From Ga0077527 sp050250695 (GTDB lineage: Bacteria > Pseudomonadota > Gammaproteobacteria > Burkholderiales > SG8-41), in contig JBFWOE010000041.1 of assembly GCA_050250695.1 (NCBI GenBank), forward strand, positions 1 to 21,427: DNA of 21,427 nucleotides, in the 5' to 3' direction. Positions 1 to 6,776 of this stretch are shown here, in pieces. The notes under the pieces were generated by a model. That model had not been told where the DNA came from. It saw only the letters and a list, made by a program, of their open reading frames with translations, and ran no database searches. Positions within the stretch are counted from its first letter, which is position 1; the number at the start of each line of letters is the position of its first letter. The position numbers were made by a program, and so were the translations under genes.

Positions 1-326
1 GCGCCGTTCCGCGGGACCGCGACGCGCTGGAAGCACTGCCGGGTGTGGGCCGCAAAACCGCAAATGTCGTGCTCAACATCGCCTTCGGCGAACCGACCAT
101 TGCCGTCGATACGCACATTTTCCGCATCGCCAACCGTACCGGCCTGGCGCCGGGCAAGGATCCGCTGGCAGTCGAGCAGAAGCTGCTGAAAACGACCCCC
201 GAAGAATTCAGGCTGCACGCACACCACTGGCTGATCCTGCATGGCCGCTACGTCTGCGTGGCACGCAAGCCGCGCTGCGGCGAGTGCCTGATCCGGGATC
301 TGTGCGAATTTCGCGGCAAGACATGA
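1..326 (+). CDS. nth: Endonuclease III, C-terminal part (5' end outside the window)
   Basis: This is a bifunctional DNA N-glycosylase/AP lyase of base-excision repair that removes oxidised pyrimidines. The window opens inside the gene; the reading frame is already open at base 3 and runs to TGA at 324–326. Visible are the helix-hairpin-helix LPGVGRKTA, which carries the catalytic lysine, and the AVDTHIFR stretch with the catalytic aspartate. The [4Fe-4S] ligands sit at the end as CVARKPRCGECLIRDLC, spaced C-x6-C-x2-C-x5-C as in the E. coli enzyme. The C-terminus is complete and ends a few residues after the last cysteine. Roughly the first half of the protein is missing because of the window edge, not because of a mutation. 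The gene is convergent with the cytochrome gene that follows and is separated from it by a terminator hairpin. Confidence 0.97.
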   Translation, partial: AVPRDRDALEALPGVGRKTANVVLNIAFGEPTIAVDTHIFRIANRTGLAPGKDPLAVEQKLLKTTPEEFRLHAHHWLILHGRYVCVARKPRCGECLIRDLCEFRGKT

Positions 327-345
327 CGGATGCCGCCGCATGAAA

Positions 346-373
346 AAACCGCGCCGGAAATCCGGCGCGGTTT
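346..373. terminator. Bidirectional Rho-independent terminator between nth and the cytochrome pair
   Basis: A perfect inverted repeat (arms 346–358 and 361–373, two-base centre) gives a GC-rich stem with a practical loop of about GAAAU. It is flanked by a run of A (343–348) on the left and TTT on the right, so it can terminate nth on the + strand and the cytochrome transcript on the − strand. It lies 20–27 bases past each stop codon, which is the expected place. Confidence 0.88.
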
Positions 374-401
374 AATGGACCTGCCGCCGCCCCAGTCCGT
401 C

Positions 402-722
402 TCAGTATTTGTAACGGAGCCCAGTCTGGCGGGAATAATAGGCTGCCAGATCTTCGATATCGCGCTTGGACAGGTTTGCAGCCTGCGGAGCCATGATTGC
501 ATTCTTGCGTTCCCCCGCCTTGTAATCCGCCAGCGCCTTGACCAGGTAATCCTGGTTCTGGCCTGCAAGACGCGGAAAATCGGGTGAGGGGCTGTTGCCG
601 TCGGGTCCGTGGCATGCCGCGCAGACCTTGGATTTTTCCTTGCCGGCCTCAGGATTGGCGGCCTGCGCCGTGCCGCCGGCGATCAGCGCCGCACAACCGG
701 CAATCAAAAGCAGTTTTTTCAT
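402..722 (-). CDS. Small periplasmic monohaem cytochrome c (c553/c4-like domain)
   Basis: This is a 106-aa class I cytochrome c, presumably a soluble periplasmic electron carrier. An N-terminal signal peptide (MKKLLLIAGC…, cleavage near the AQA–AN boundary around residue 21) precedes one haem-binding motif C34-A-A-C37-H38. Met77 in NAIMAPQ is the probable sixth iron ligand. The PRLAGQNQDYLVKAL and DIEDLAAYYS segments are typical of the domains that make up dihaem cytochrome c4. A Shine-Dalgarno sequence (AGGGG) lies just ahead of the ATG. The gene is 19 bases downstream of a second, homologous single-haem cytochrome and is almost certainly co-transcribed with it. The redox partner is not evident from the neighbourhood. 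Confidence 0.9.
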   Translation of the reverse strand: MKKLLLIAGCAALIAGGTAQAANPEAGKEKSKVCAACHGPDGNSPSPDFPRLAGQNQDYLVKALADYKAGERKNAIMAPQAANLSKRDIEDLAAYYSRQTGLRYKY

Positions 723-741
723 CGTTATCCCCTGACTCCGG

Positions 742-1086
742 TTATTTCGACGCCGACTGCACTGCAGTCGATGCGTAGTATGCCGCCAGATCGGCCATGT
801 CCTGGTCGGTCAGCCCCGCTGCGATCGCGCGCATCGAGGGATGCGTGCGATCACCGTTCTTGTAGCCCTGCAACGCCTTGACGATGTAGGCCGCATGCTG
901 GCCGCCAAGCCTGGGGACGCTGTAGGTCACGGGAAACGCGGTCTTGTAACCGGGTATGCCGTGACAGCCAGCGCACATCGATGTCTTGTCCTTGCCGGCG
1001 GCCGGATTGCCTTCGGCGGCCTGCGCCGCACCGGCCAGCATTCCAAGGACGCCGATCCAGACGCACACTGCAGTTAAACGTTTCAT
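742..1086 (-). CDS. Small periplasmic monohaem cytochrome c (c553/c4-like domain), first gene of a tandem pair
   Basis: This 114-aa c-type cytochrome has a signal peptide ending near AQA–AEG and a haem motif C38-A-G-C41-H42. The likely axial ligand is Met85 in HPSMRAI. It shares the PRLGGQ…YIVKAL and DMADLAAYYA blocks with the downstream cytochrome, so the two look like products of a duplication, each resembling one half of a cytochrome c4. The insert between haem and PRLGG (GYKTAFPVTYSV) is longer than in its partner. An AGGAAA ribosome-binding site lies about 10 bases before the ATG, and a TATAAT hexamer lies further upstream at 1125–1130. The gene is divergent from the SulP transporter. 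Confidence 0.9.
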   Translation of the reverse strand: MKRLTAVCVWIGVLGMLAGAAQAAEGNPAAGKDKTSMCAGCHGIPGYKTAFPVTYSVPRLGGQHAAYIVKALQGYKNGDRTHPSMRAIAAGLTDQDMADLAAYYASTAVQSASK

Positions 1087-1124
1087 GAGAACGCTCTTTC
1101 CTGTTTGGGATACACAGGACGCGG

Positions 1125-1130
1125 ATTATA
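1125..1130 (-). promoter_or_regulatory. Candidate −10 box for the cytochrome pair
   Basis: On the − strand the hexamer reads TATAAT, 39 bases before the first cytochrome start codon and preceded by GC. No good −35 hexamer is found at 17 ± 1 bases, so the assignment rests on the −10 match and the position in a divergent intergenic region. Confidence 0.45.
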
Positions 1131-1187
1131 GCCCAAAAAATTCTCTGATCGCCCGCCAAACAGACATGATTGCCCCATGGCGCCGCT

Positions 1188-3038
1188 ATGGCCGATAATG
1201 AAAACCGTCGCCCGGGGAGCCCCTTGAAGTTTTCATTAAGCCTTACGCCAGCCCAGCTGATGCATCACGCAGGCCGGGTTTTTCCGTTTCTGCAATGGTG
1301 GCCGATGGTCAACCGGCAGACTCTGCGTGCGGACGCCATGGCCGGGCTGACCGGTGCCGTGGTAGTGCTGCCGCAGGGCGTGGCATTCGCCGCAATCGCG
1401 GGACTGCCCCCCGAATACGGGCTGTATGCAGCCATGGTGCCGGCGATCATCGCCGCGCTGTTCGGCTCCAGCTGGCACCTCGTGTCAGGGCCGACGACCG
1501 CAATTTCCATCGTCATCTACGCCACGATGAGCGGCATCGCCGAACCCGGCACGCCGGATTACATCAGGCTGGTGCTGATGATGACCTTCCTCACCGGCAT
1601 CTTCCAGCTTGCGATGGGGCTTGCCCGCATGGGTGCACTGGTGAATTTCATCTCGCACACCGTGGTCCTCGGTTTTACTGCCGGCGCCGGCCTGCTGATC
1701 ATCAGCACCCAGCTGACCCACTTTTTCGGCATCCCGATGCCGCGCGGCATCTCCTTCGCCGAAACGCTGAGGCAGACGGTCTACGGCCTGAACGAGATCA
1801 ACTGGTACGTCACCTCCGTCGGCATGATCACCCTGCTGGTCGGGATACTGGTCAAACGGCGCTACCCCAGGCTTCCGTACATGATTTTCGCGATGATCGC
1901 CGGCAGTGCTTATGCCGCCGTGCTCGGCCTTATCCCGCAACTCGATGCCCGCGACCAGATTTCGATGGTCAAGGCGCTGTCCGGCATATTCCCCCACTTC
2001 TCCGCCCCGGATTTCTCGCTGGAGGCGCTGCGCAAGACTGCCTCCATCGCCGTCGCAGTGACCATGCTCGGCCTGACCGAGGCGGTGTCGATATCGCGCG
2101 CCATCGCCGTGCGCTCTGAGCAGCGCATCGACGGCAACCAGGAATTCATCGGCCAGGGACTGTCCAACATCGTCGGCAGTTTCTTTTCAGCCTACGCTTC
2201 CAGCGGCTCGTTCAACCGCAGTGGCGTCAACTACGAGGCAGGAGCGCGCACCCCCCTCGCCGCGGTGCTCTCTGCGGTCTTCCTGCTGCTGATCGTGCTG
2301 CTGGTGGCACCGCTGGTCCAGTTCCTGCCGGTCCCGACCATGGCCGGAATCCTGTTCATGGTGGCATGGGGGCTGATCGACATCCCGCAGATCCGCAACA
2401 TCATCCGCACCAGCCTGTCGGAGAGCACCATACTGGCGGTGACGCTGCTGGCGACGCTCTTCGTGCAGCTCGAGTTCGCCATTTACACGGGGATACTGCT
2501 GTCGCTGATGCTGTATCTCAAACGCACCTCGCATCCGGTGATCCTCGACGTCAAACCGGATCCCGCCGAAGGCAGCTACCATTACTCCGCCGACACCGGG
2601 CTCCCCGACTGCCCGCAGGTCAAGTGCGTACGCATCAACGGTTCGATCTTCTTCGGCGCCGTCGATCACGCGCAGCAGCTGCTGCACCAGATCGGCGAAC
2701 GCACCCCGCAGAAACATGTGCTGGTTGCGGCGAGCGGCATCAATTTCGTCGATGTCGCAGGCGCCGAACTGCTGGCACACGAAGCCAAACGCCGCCGGCG
2801 TTTTGGCGGCGGCCTGTATTTTTACCGCCTCAAGGACGAAGTCGTGCGCCTGCTCCGGCGCGGCGGTTACATGCACGACATCGGCGAGGAAAACATTTTC
2901 CCGGTCAAGGCAAATCCGATCGGCGTGATTTACCGGAAGCTCGATACGGCTATCTGCCGTGAATGCAAGCTGCGCATCTTCCGCGAATGCCAGACCACCC
3001 TGCCTGACGGCACGACGCGGCCACCGGCGAGCGCCTGA
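1188..3038 (+). CDS. SulP (SLC26)-family anion transporter with C-terminal STAS domain
   Basis: This inner-membrane transporter of the sulfate permease family probably carries sulfate, bicarbonate or another small anion; the substrate cannot be read from the sequence. The signature region (PQGVAFAAIAGLPPEYGLYA followed by FGSSWHLVSGPTTAISIV) and about a dozen hydrophobic segments fill residues ~30–440. A STAS domain follows at roughly 475–585, with GINFVDVAGAELL at the position of the phosphorylatable loop in anti-sigma antagonists; here the serine is absent. After the STAS domain is a tail with C590-x2-C593-x7-C601. The chosen ATG gives 616 aa. An in-frame TTG at 1170 would add six residues, and neither has a clear ribosome-binding site. 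The gene ends six bases from a convergent universal stress protein gene. Confidence 0.93.
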   Translation: MADNENRRPGSPLKFSLSLTPAQLMHHAGRVFPFLQWWPMVNRQTLRADAMAGLTGAVVVLPQGVAFAAIAGLPPEYGLYAAMVPAIIAALFGSSWHLVSGPTTAISIVIYATMSGIAEPGTPDYIRLVLMMTFLTGIFQLAMGLARMGALVNFISHTVVLGFTAGAGLLIISTQLTHFFGIPMPRGISFAETLRQTVYGLNEINWYVTSVGMITLLVGILVKRRYPRLPYMIFAMIAGSAYAAVLGLIPQLDARDQISMVKALSGIFPHFSAPDFSLEALRKTASIAVAVTMLGLTEAVSISRAIAVRSEQRIDGNQEFIGQGLSNIVGSFFSAYASSGSFNRSGVNYEAGARTPLAAVLSAVFLLLIVLLVAPLVQFLPVPTMAGILFMVAWGLIDIPQIRNIIRTSLSESTILAVTLLATLFVQLEFAIYTGILLSLMLYLKRTSHPVILDVKPDPAEGSYHYSADTGLPDCPQVKCVRINGSIFFGAVDHAQQLLHQIGERTPQKHVLVAASGINFVDVAGAELLAHEAKRRRRFGGGLYFYRLKDEVVRLLRRGGYMHDIGEENIFPVKANPIGVIYRKLDTAICRECKLRIFRECQTTLPDGTTRPPASA

Positions 3039-3044
3039 CCGGTT

Positions 3045-3488
3045 TTACCTGACCACGATGACCGGCCGCGTGCAGCGCGTCAACACTTCCATGGTCTCGC
3101 TGCCGAGCAGCACCGCGGTCAGCCCCTTGCGCCCGCGTGACGGCATCACTATGGCATCACAGTTGCGTGACCTGGCGGTGGCGATGATTTCCTTGTAGGG
3201 CCGGTCGGCGGAGGCCATGCGGGTACTGCAGGCCACGCCGGACTTTGCCGCCTGCACTTCCGCGCGCGCCAGGTACGCCTTGGCGTTTTCGCGAGCCGAA
3301 CTTTCGTAACCGTCCATCCAGTCCGGTTCCGGAACATAACCTTCGGCGAATATCATCGGATCGAGCCGCGGCAGCACGTAGAGCAGCGATACGCGCCCCC
3401 TGGACAGTTTGGCGAGCTTGATGCCCGTCACCAGCGCCTTGCGCGACAGTTTGGAACCATCGGTGTAAATCAGGATGTGCTTGAACAT
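3045..3488 (-). CDS. Universal stress protein (UspA family)
   Basis: This is a 147-aa single-domain Usp protein with the Rossmann-like α/β fold, likely a cytoplasmic stress or energy-status factor. It begins MFKHILIYTDGS, the usual first strand plus Asp, and ends CTRPVIVVR, the usual last strand. The ATP-binding signature G-x2-G-x9-G-S/T is partly preserved: Gly119 and Gly129-Ser130 are present with the correct spacing, but the first glycine is replaced by Pro116 (MPSRG). The start is fixed by a perfect AGGAGG six bases upstream; the frame stays open for 46 more codons but without such support. It is convergent with the SulP transporter and divergent from the cobalamin adenosyltransferase. 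Confidence 0.93.
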   Translation of the reverse strand: MFKHILIYTDGSKLSRKALVTGIKLAKLSRGRVSLLYVLPRLDPMIFAEGYVPEPDWMDGYESSARENAKAYLARAEVQAAKSGVACSTRMASADRPYKEIIATARSRNCDAIVMPSRGRKGLTAVLLGSETMEVLTRCTRPVIVVR

Positions 3489-3494
3489 GCCGAA

Positions 3495-3500
3495 CCTCCT
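3495..3500 (-). promoter_or_regulatory. Consensus Shine-Dalgarno of the universal stress protein gene
   Basis: AGGAGG on the − strand, six bases before the ATG at 3488. It decides the start codon against the longer open frame and is the strongest ribosome-binding site in the window, suggesting high expression. Confidence 0.8.
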
Positions 3501-3575
3501 GTTCGCCGGTTCTTCGACAGTGGGCGTTTTCGTTCCGAGGTTATCACGGCATGCCATGCGCTGCACCGCCGCGCA

Positions 3576-3581
3576 TATAAT
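3576..3581 (+). promoter_or_regulatory. Candidate −10 box for the cobalamin adenosyltransferase gene
   Basis: A perfect TATAAT lies 26 bases before the ATG at 3608, in the 119-base divergent gap. The −35 region at 17-base spacing (GCCATG) is poor. A start site near 3588 would give a leader of about 20 bases. Confidence 0.45.
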
Positions 3582-3607
3582 GTGCGGGAAATGAAACCGC
3601 ATGTCAC

Positions 3608-4159
3608 ATGGCAAACCGGCTCTCAAGGATAGTCACCCGCACCGGCGACGACGGCACCACCGGCCTCGCATCGGGGGCCCGTCTCGCCAAGGATGAGCCC
3701 CGCGTGGAGGCGCTGGGTGACGTTGATGAACTGAACAGCAGCATCGGCTTGCTGCTGGCCGAGGCGCTGCCGGATGAAATCCGCGAGGCGCTTGCCGGCG
3801 TGCAACACGATCTTTTCGATCTCGGCGGTGAACTGAGCCTGCCGGGACACACCATGATCGCGGAAACCCATCTCGCGCGCATCGACCGGCTGATCGAACA
3901 GTTCAATGCCGGCTTGCCGCCGCTGAAGGAATTCGTGCTGCCGGGTGGTGCGCGCGCCGCCGCGCTTGCACATGTATCTCGCACGATATGCCGCCGCGCG
4001 GAACGCACCCTGGTTGCGCTGTCCGGCGCAGAACCCGTGCCGCCGCTTACCGGCCGCTATCTCAACCGGCTCTCCGACCTGCTGTTCGTGCTGGCGCGCG
4101 TCCTCAACCAGTCCGCCGCCGGCGACGTACTCTGGCAGCAGGGCCGCAACCGTGGTTGA
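3608..4159 (+). CDS. PduO-type ATP:cob(I)alamin adenosyltransferase
   Basis: This enzyme transfers the 5'-deoxyadenosyl group of ATP to cob(I)alamin, giving coenzyme B12 for adenosylcobalamin-dependent enzymes. The 183-aa protein shows the PduO/MMAB family motifs in order: the ATP-binding N-terminal TRTGDDGTTGL (residues 10–20), RVEALGDVDELNSSIG (~32–47), CRRAERTL (~128–135) and the helix NRLSDLLFVLAR (~153–164). Length and all-helical character fit the family. No strong ribosome-binding site is seen; the ATG is chosen because the family motif starts soon after it. The gene ends 9 bases from a convergent BtuF-like gene, so two cobalamin genes sit tail to tail. The symbol varies (cobO, pduO, yvqK), so none is assigned. 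Confidence 0.95.
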   Translation: MANRLSRIVTRTGDDGTTGLASGARLAKDEPRVEALGDVDELNSSIGLLLAEALPDEIREALAGVQHDLFDLGGELSLPGHTMIAETHLARIDRLIEQFNAGLPPLKEFVLPGGARAAALAHVSRTICRRAERTLVALSGAEPVPPLTGRYLNRLSDLLFVLARVLNQSAAGDVLWQQGRNRG

Positions 4160-4193
4160 GAAGTCCGCTCAGCGCCGCGCCCTGCGGACTTCT
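4159..4193. terminator. Hairpin between the convergent cobalamin genes, probable bidirectional terminator without a clear T-tract
   Basis: Arms 4159–4168 and 4184–4193 are perfectly complementary over 10 bases (AGAAGTCCGC with GCGGACTTCT) around a 15-base loop. The stem lies just after the adenosyltransferase stop and covers the last codons and stop of the BtuF-like gene. Neither side carries more than two or three consecutive T, so termination efficiency is uncertain. Confidence 0.5.
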
Positions 4194-5053
4194 TCGAGAT
4201 GCGCGCAGACCCTGCGCGCGCCTTCCATCAGGCGCGGCGTCGGCCGCTGGATCAGATCGGGCGGTATGTGAAAGGCATGGATGGAGTCCAGCGGCGGCAC
4301 CTGTGCCGCCCAGCGCGCGGCAAATCCCTGCGCGCTGTCGGCGGATCCTCCGCCCAGCGCGACTTCGGGGCGTGCCACCAGCAGCGCCTCGCGTGAAACC
4401 TCCGGGGTCAGCACCTCCAGGCTGCCGAAGATGTTGATACCGCCGCACAACCCGATCACGTCACTGATGATGTGAGCGCGGTTGACCGTCATCAGCGGCC
4501 GCGGCCATATCTCGTAGAACACGCGAACCGGCGCACCCCGATACTTGCGGCTGCGCAATGCCTGCAGTTCATCCTCGAACGCGGCCCGCGCTGCGGCGCT
4601 TTCCGGCAACGTATCGGCCAGCGTTGCGATTGCATCGAGGTTGCGTGTTATGTCGTCCAGCCGTGCGGCACCGGACACGAATACCGGCAGGCCCAGGCGC
4701 TCCAGCCGGTTCACCGCGTCAGGCGGTGTTCCGCTTTGCCACGCCAGCACCAGATCGGGTTTCAGTGCCAGGATGCGCTCGAGGTCGAACTGTCCGGCAT
4801 CGCTGATGACCGGCAGCCGCTTCGCCGCAGCCGGATAATCGCTGAACCGTGCCACGCCAGCCAGCCGCGCGCCGGCACCCGCGGCAAACACCAGTTCGGT
4901 CAGATGCGGGGTCAGTGCAATTATGCGGCGCGCCGGCTGTTCCAGACGGATCTCGTGGCCGCGGGCATCGCGCAACACCACCGGCGCAGCCCAGGCGCTG
5001 CCGCAGAAAACGAACAAACACGCTGCCAGGCAGCGGATCATGCAGTCCGCCAT
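4169..5053 (-). CDS. BtuF-like periplasmic cobalamin/corrinoid-binding protein
   Basis: This is the substrate-binding component of a B12-type ABC importer. The 294-aa protein has a signal peptide (hydrophobic LAACLFVFCGSAWA, cleavage near residue 22). It then has the type III binding-protein fold: PVVLRDARGHEIRLEQPARRIIALTP, the HLTELVFAAGAGARLAGVA segment, DLERILALKPDLVLAW, and the C-terminal-lobe segment YEIWPRPLMTV. These features fit the BtuF branch of helical-backbone metal receptors. Pairing with a cobalamin adenosyltransferase supports a corrinoid ligand, although a haem- or siderophore-binding relative cannot be excluded. No BtuC or BtuD is in the window. A second in-frame ATG at 5041 is an equally possible start, since neither has a good ribosome-binding site. 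The gene is 16 bases downstream of the cNMP-binding protein and is probably read from the same transcript. Confidence 0.85.
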   Translation of the reverse strand: MADCMIRCLAACLFVFCGSAWAAPVVLRDARGHEIRLEQPARRIIALTPHLTELVFAAGAGARLAGVARFSDYPAAAKRLPVISDAGQFDLERILALKPDLVLAWQSGTPPDAVNRLERLGLPVFVSGAARLDDITRNLDAIATLADTLPESAAARAAFEDELQALRSRKYRGAPVRVFYEIWPRPLMTVNRAHIISDVIGLCGGINIFGSLEVLTPEVSREALLVARPEVALGGGSADSAQGFAARWAAQVPPLDSIHAFHIPPDLIQRPTPRLMEGARRVCAHLEEVRRARR

Positions 5054-5069
5054 CGCGGAAGCGGCACGA

Positions 5070-5612
5070 CTAGCGGTTCTCGTCCATCATCCGCAGCAAG
5101 CGGCTGCTGGTCTGCCGCAGGCGCAGCGAAAGCATGGTGACCATCTTGACGAGGATTTTCGCCCCCAGGCTGGGGTGATCAAGGATGATTTTCGCCATGT
5201 TGTCGCGCGTCAGCACGGCAAAGGTGGTGGGCTGTGAGGCCATGCAGGTGGCGAAACGCGGTTCGCCGTCGATCATCGACATCTCGCCGAGCGTCATGCC
5301 GGGCCCGGCACTGGTCATGTGCTGCTGCTCCGCGCGGTGCCCCTTCTTGAGGATGTCGATCTCGCCTTCGACGATCAGCACCATGAAATCGCCCTCGTCA
5401 CGCTCGCGGATGATGATTTCGCCCGGCTGTGCGCGATAGACCTCCATGTAGCCGGCCAGTATCGAGATGTCTTCCTGCGAGAATTCGGCAAAAAACTGCG
5501 ACTTGCCGACCAGTCCGAAAATCTCGTCGGTAATGGCGGTGCCGGCGCCCACCCGCTCCAATTTCTCGAGGTTGCCCCGATCAGTTGCTTTGCCCAGACT
5601 TTCTTCGGCCAT
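5070..5612 (-). CDS. Stand-alone cyclic nucleotide-binding domain protein
   Basis: This 180-aa protein consists essentially of one CRP/PKA-type cyclic nucleotide-binding domain (residues ~30–150). The phosphate-binding cassette reads LGEMSMIDGEPRFAT (~108–122), with the conserved Glu110 and Arg119 that contact the cyclic phosphate and ribose. Cyclic nucleotide binding is therefore likely. After the domain comes only a short helical tail; there is no CRP helix-turn-helix, kinase or channel segment, so it is not a transcription factor of the usual type. The frame is open 30 codons further, but that would overlap aroG; the ATG at 5612 leaves a 49-base gap. The gene lies between aroG and the btuF-like gene on the same strand. 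An adenylate cyclase gene lies 10 kb away in this window. Confidence 0.87.
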   Translation of the reverse strand: MAEESLGKATDRGNLEKLERVGAGTAITDEIFGLVGKSQFFAEFSQEDISILAGYMEVYRAQPGEIIIRERDEGDFMVLIVEGEIDILKKGHRAEQQHMTSAGPGMTLGEMSMIDGEPRFATCMASQPTTFAVLTRDNMAKIILDHPSLGAKILVKMVTMLSLRLRQTSSRLLRMMDENR

Positions 5613-5661
5613 GATCGCGCGCGGGTTAACCGTCAGTTTATTCGCATCGTTGGCCGCCCGT

Positions 5662-6732
5662 TCAATCCTTGGCGACCGCCTTGAGCCGGCGTTTGCGCAC
5701 ACTGTCGGCCAGCGTGTCCAGAAGCTTGCGACTTTCTTCCCAGCCTATGCAACCATCGGTGATGCTGACGCCGTAGGTGAGCGGCTTGCCCGGCACCAGA
5801 TCCTGCCGTCCAGCCTTGAGGTGGCTTTCGACCATCACACCGAAAATGCGGTCGTCGCCGCCGGCAACCTGGCCGGCCACGTCCTGCCCGACATCCACCT
5901 GCCGTTCCGGCTTCTTGCTGCTGTTGCTGTGACTGAAGTCGATCATGATGCGTGCCGGGATGCCGGCCTCGGCAAGCCCGCGTCCTGCGGCATCGACGCT
6001 GGCGGCGTCATAATTGGGCTGCTTGCCGCCGCGCAGGATCAAGTGGCAATCCTCGTTACCGGTGGTCGATACGATCGCGGAGTGGCCGCCCTTGGTGACC
6101 GACAGGAAATGGTGGGGGGCCTGCGCCGCGCGGATGGCATCGATGGCGATCTTGATGTTGCCGTCGGTGCCGTTCTTGAACCCGACCGGGCACGACAGCC
6201 CGGAAGCCAGTTCGCGGTGGATCTGCGATTCGGTGGTGCGTGCGCCGATTGCGCCCCACGACACCAGGTCGGCGATGTACTGCGGCGTGATCATGTCAAG
6301 GAATTCGCAGCCCACCGGCATGCCGCTTTCGTTCAGTTCCAGCAGCAGTTCGCGCGCGATGCGCAGGCCTTCGTTGATGCGGAAGCTGCCGTCGAGATTG
6401 GGATCGTTGATCAGTCCTTTCCAGCCCACCGTGGTGCGCGGCTTTTCGAAGTAGACGCGCATGACCACCAGCAGGTCATCCGCCAGCGCGCGTTTGGCCT
6501 CGAGCAGCTTCGCGGCGTATTCCTTGGCAGCCTTCACGTCATGGACCGAACAGGGCCCCATGACCACCAGCAGCCGGTCATCGGCACCGTGCAGGATGCG
6601 ATGGATCGCCTGGCGCGCCTCGTAGGTGGTGTCTGCGGCCTTTTCGCTCAGAGCCTGTTCTCGCAGCAAGTGCGCCGGAGGGGCAAGTTCCTTGATTTCC
6701 TTGATCCGCAGATCGTCAGTACGGTGCAACAT
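5662..6732 (-). CDS. aroG: 3-deoxy-D-arabino-heptulosonate-7-phosphate synthase, class I (AroG type)
   Basis: This enzyme condenses phosphoenolpyruvate with erythrose 4-phosphate in the first step of the shikimate pathway. With the ATG at 6732 the protein is 356 aa, and its metal ligands fall at exactly the E. coli AroG numbers: Cys61 (GPCSVHD), His268 (DFSHSNSSKK), Glu302 (VMVESHL) and Asp326 (SITDGCIGW). Asp146, Pro150, Ser180 and Ser211, positions where substitutions relieve phenylalanine inhibition in E. coli AroG, are also present, so a Phe-sensitive isozyme is likely. The frame extends seven codons to a TTG at 6753, but the ATG is preferred for family length. A TATAAT box lies 41 bases upstream, overlapping an IHF-like site. 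Confidence 0.96.
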   Translation of the reverse strand: MLHRTDDLRIKEIKELAPPAHLLREQALSEKAADTTYEARQAIHRILHGADDRLLVVMGPCSVHDVKAAKEYAAKLLEAKRALADDLLVVMRVYFEKPRTTVGWKGLINDPNLDGSFRINEGLRIARELLLELNESGMPVGCEFLDMITPQYIADLVSWGAIGARTTESQIHRELASGLSCPVGFKNGTDGNIKIAIDAIRAAQAPHHFLSVTKGGHSAIVSTTGNEDCHLILRGGKQPNYDAASVDAAGRGLAEAGIPARIMIDFSHSNSSKKPERQVDVGQDVAGQVAGGDDRIFGVMVESHLKAGRQDLVPGKPLTYGVSITDGCIGWEESRKLLDTLADSVRKRRLKAVAKD

Positions 6733-6763
6733 TTCGTTTCTCGACTTTCTCAACTATCCATAA

Positions 6764-6776
6764 AATCAATGCATTA
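6764..6776 (+). promoter_or_regulatory. IHF-consensus site overlapping the aroG promoter
   Basis: On the + strand AATCAATGCATTA fits the integration host factor core WATCAANNNNTTR at every position. It overlaps the aroG −10 box and lies within a 24-base AT-rich element that recurs before tldD. Binding is inferred from consensus only. Confidence 0.45.

Noticed and set aside
3023..3046. Possible terminator (ACCGG…CCGGT followed by TTT) between SulP and the universal stress protein gene
   Set aside because: The stem is only five bases with an 11-base loop. It is too weak to call without transcript data.
3489..3607. Cobalamin riboswitch in the region before the adenosyltransferase gene
   Set aside because: The 119-base divergent gap is shorter than a typical cobalamin riboswitch, and I could not find a convincing B12-box with the supporting stems.
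6733..6753. Longer aroG start at a TTG codon (6753)
   Set aside because: The ATG at 6732 gives residue numbers of the metal ligands identical to E. coli AroG, so the seven extra codons are unlikely to be translated.
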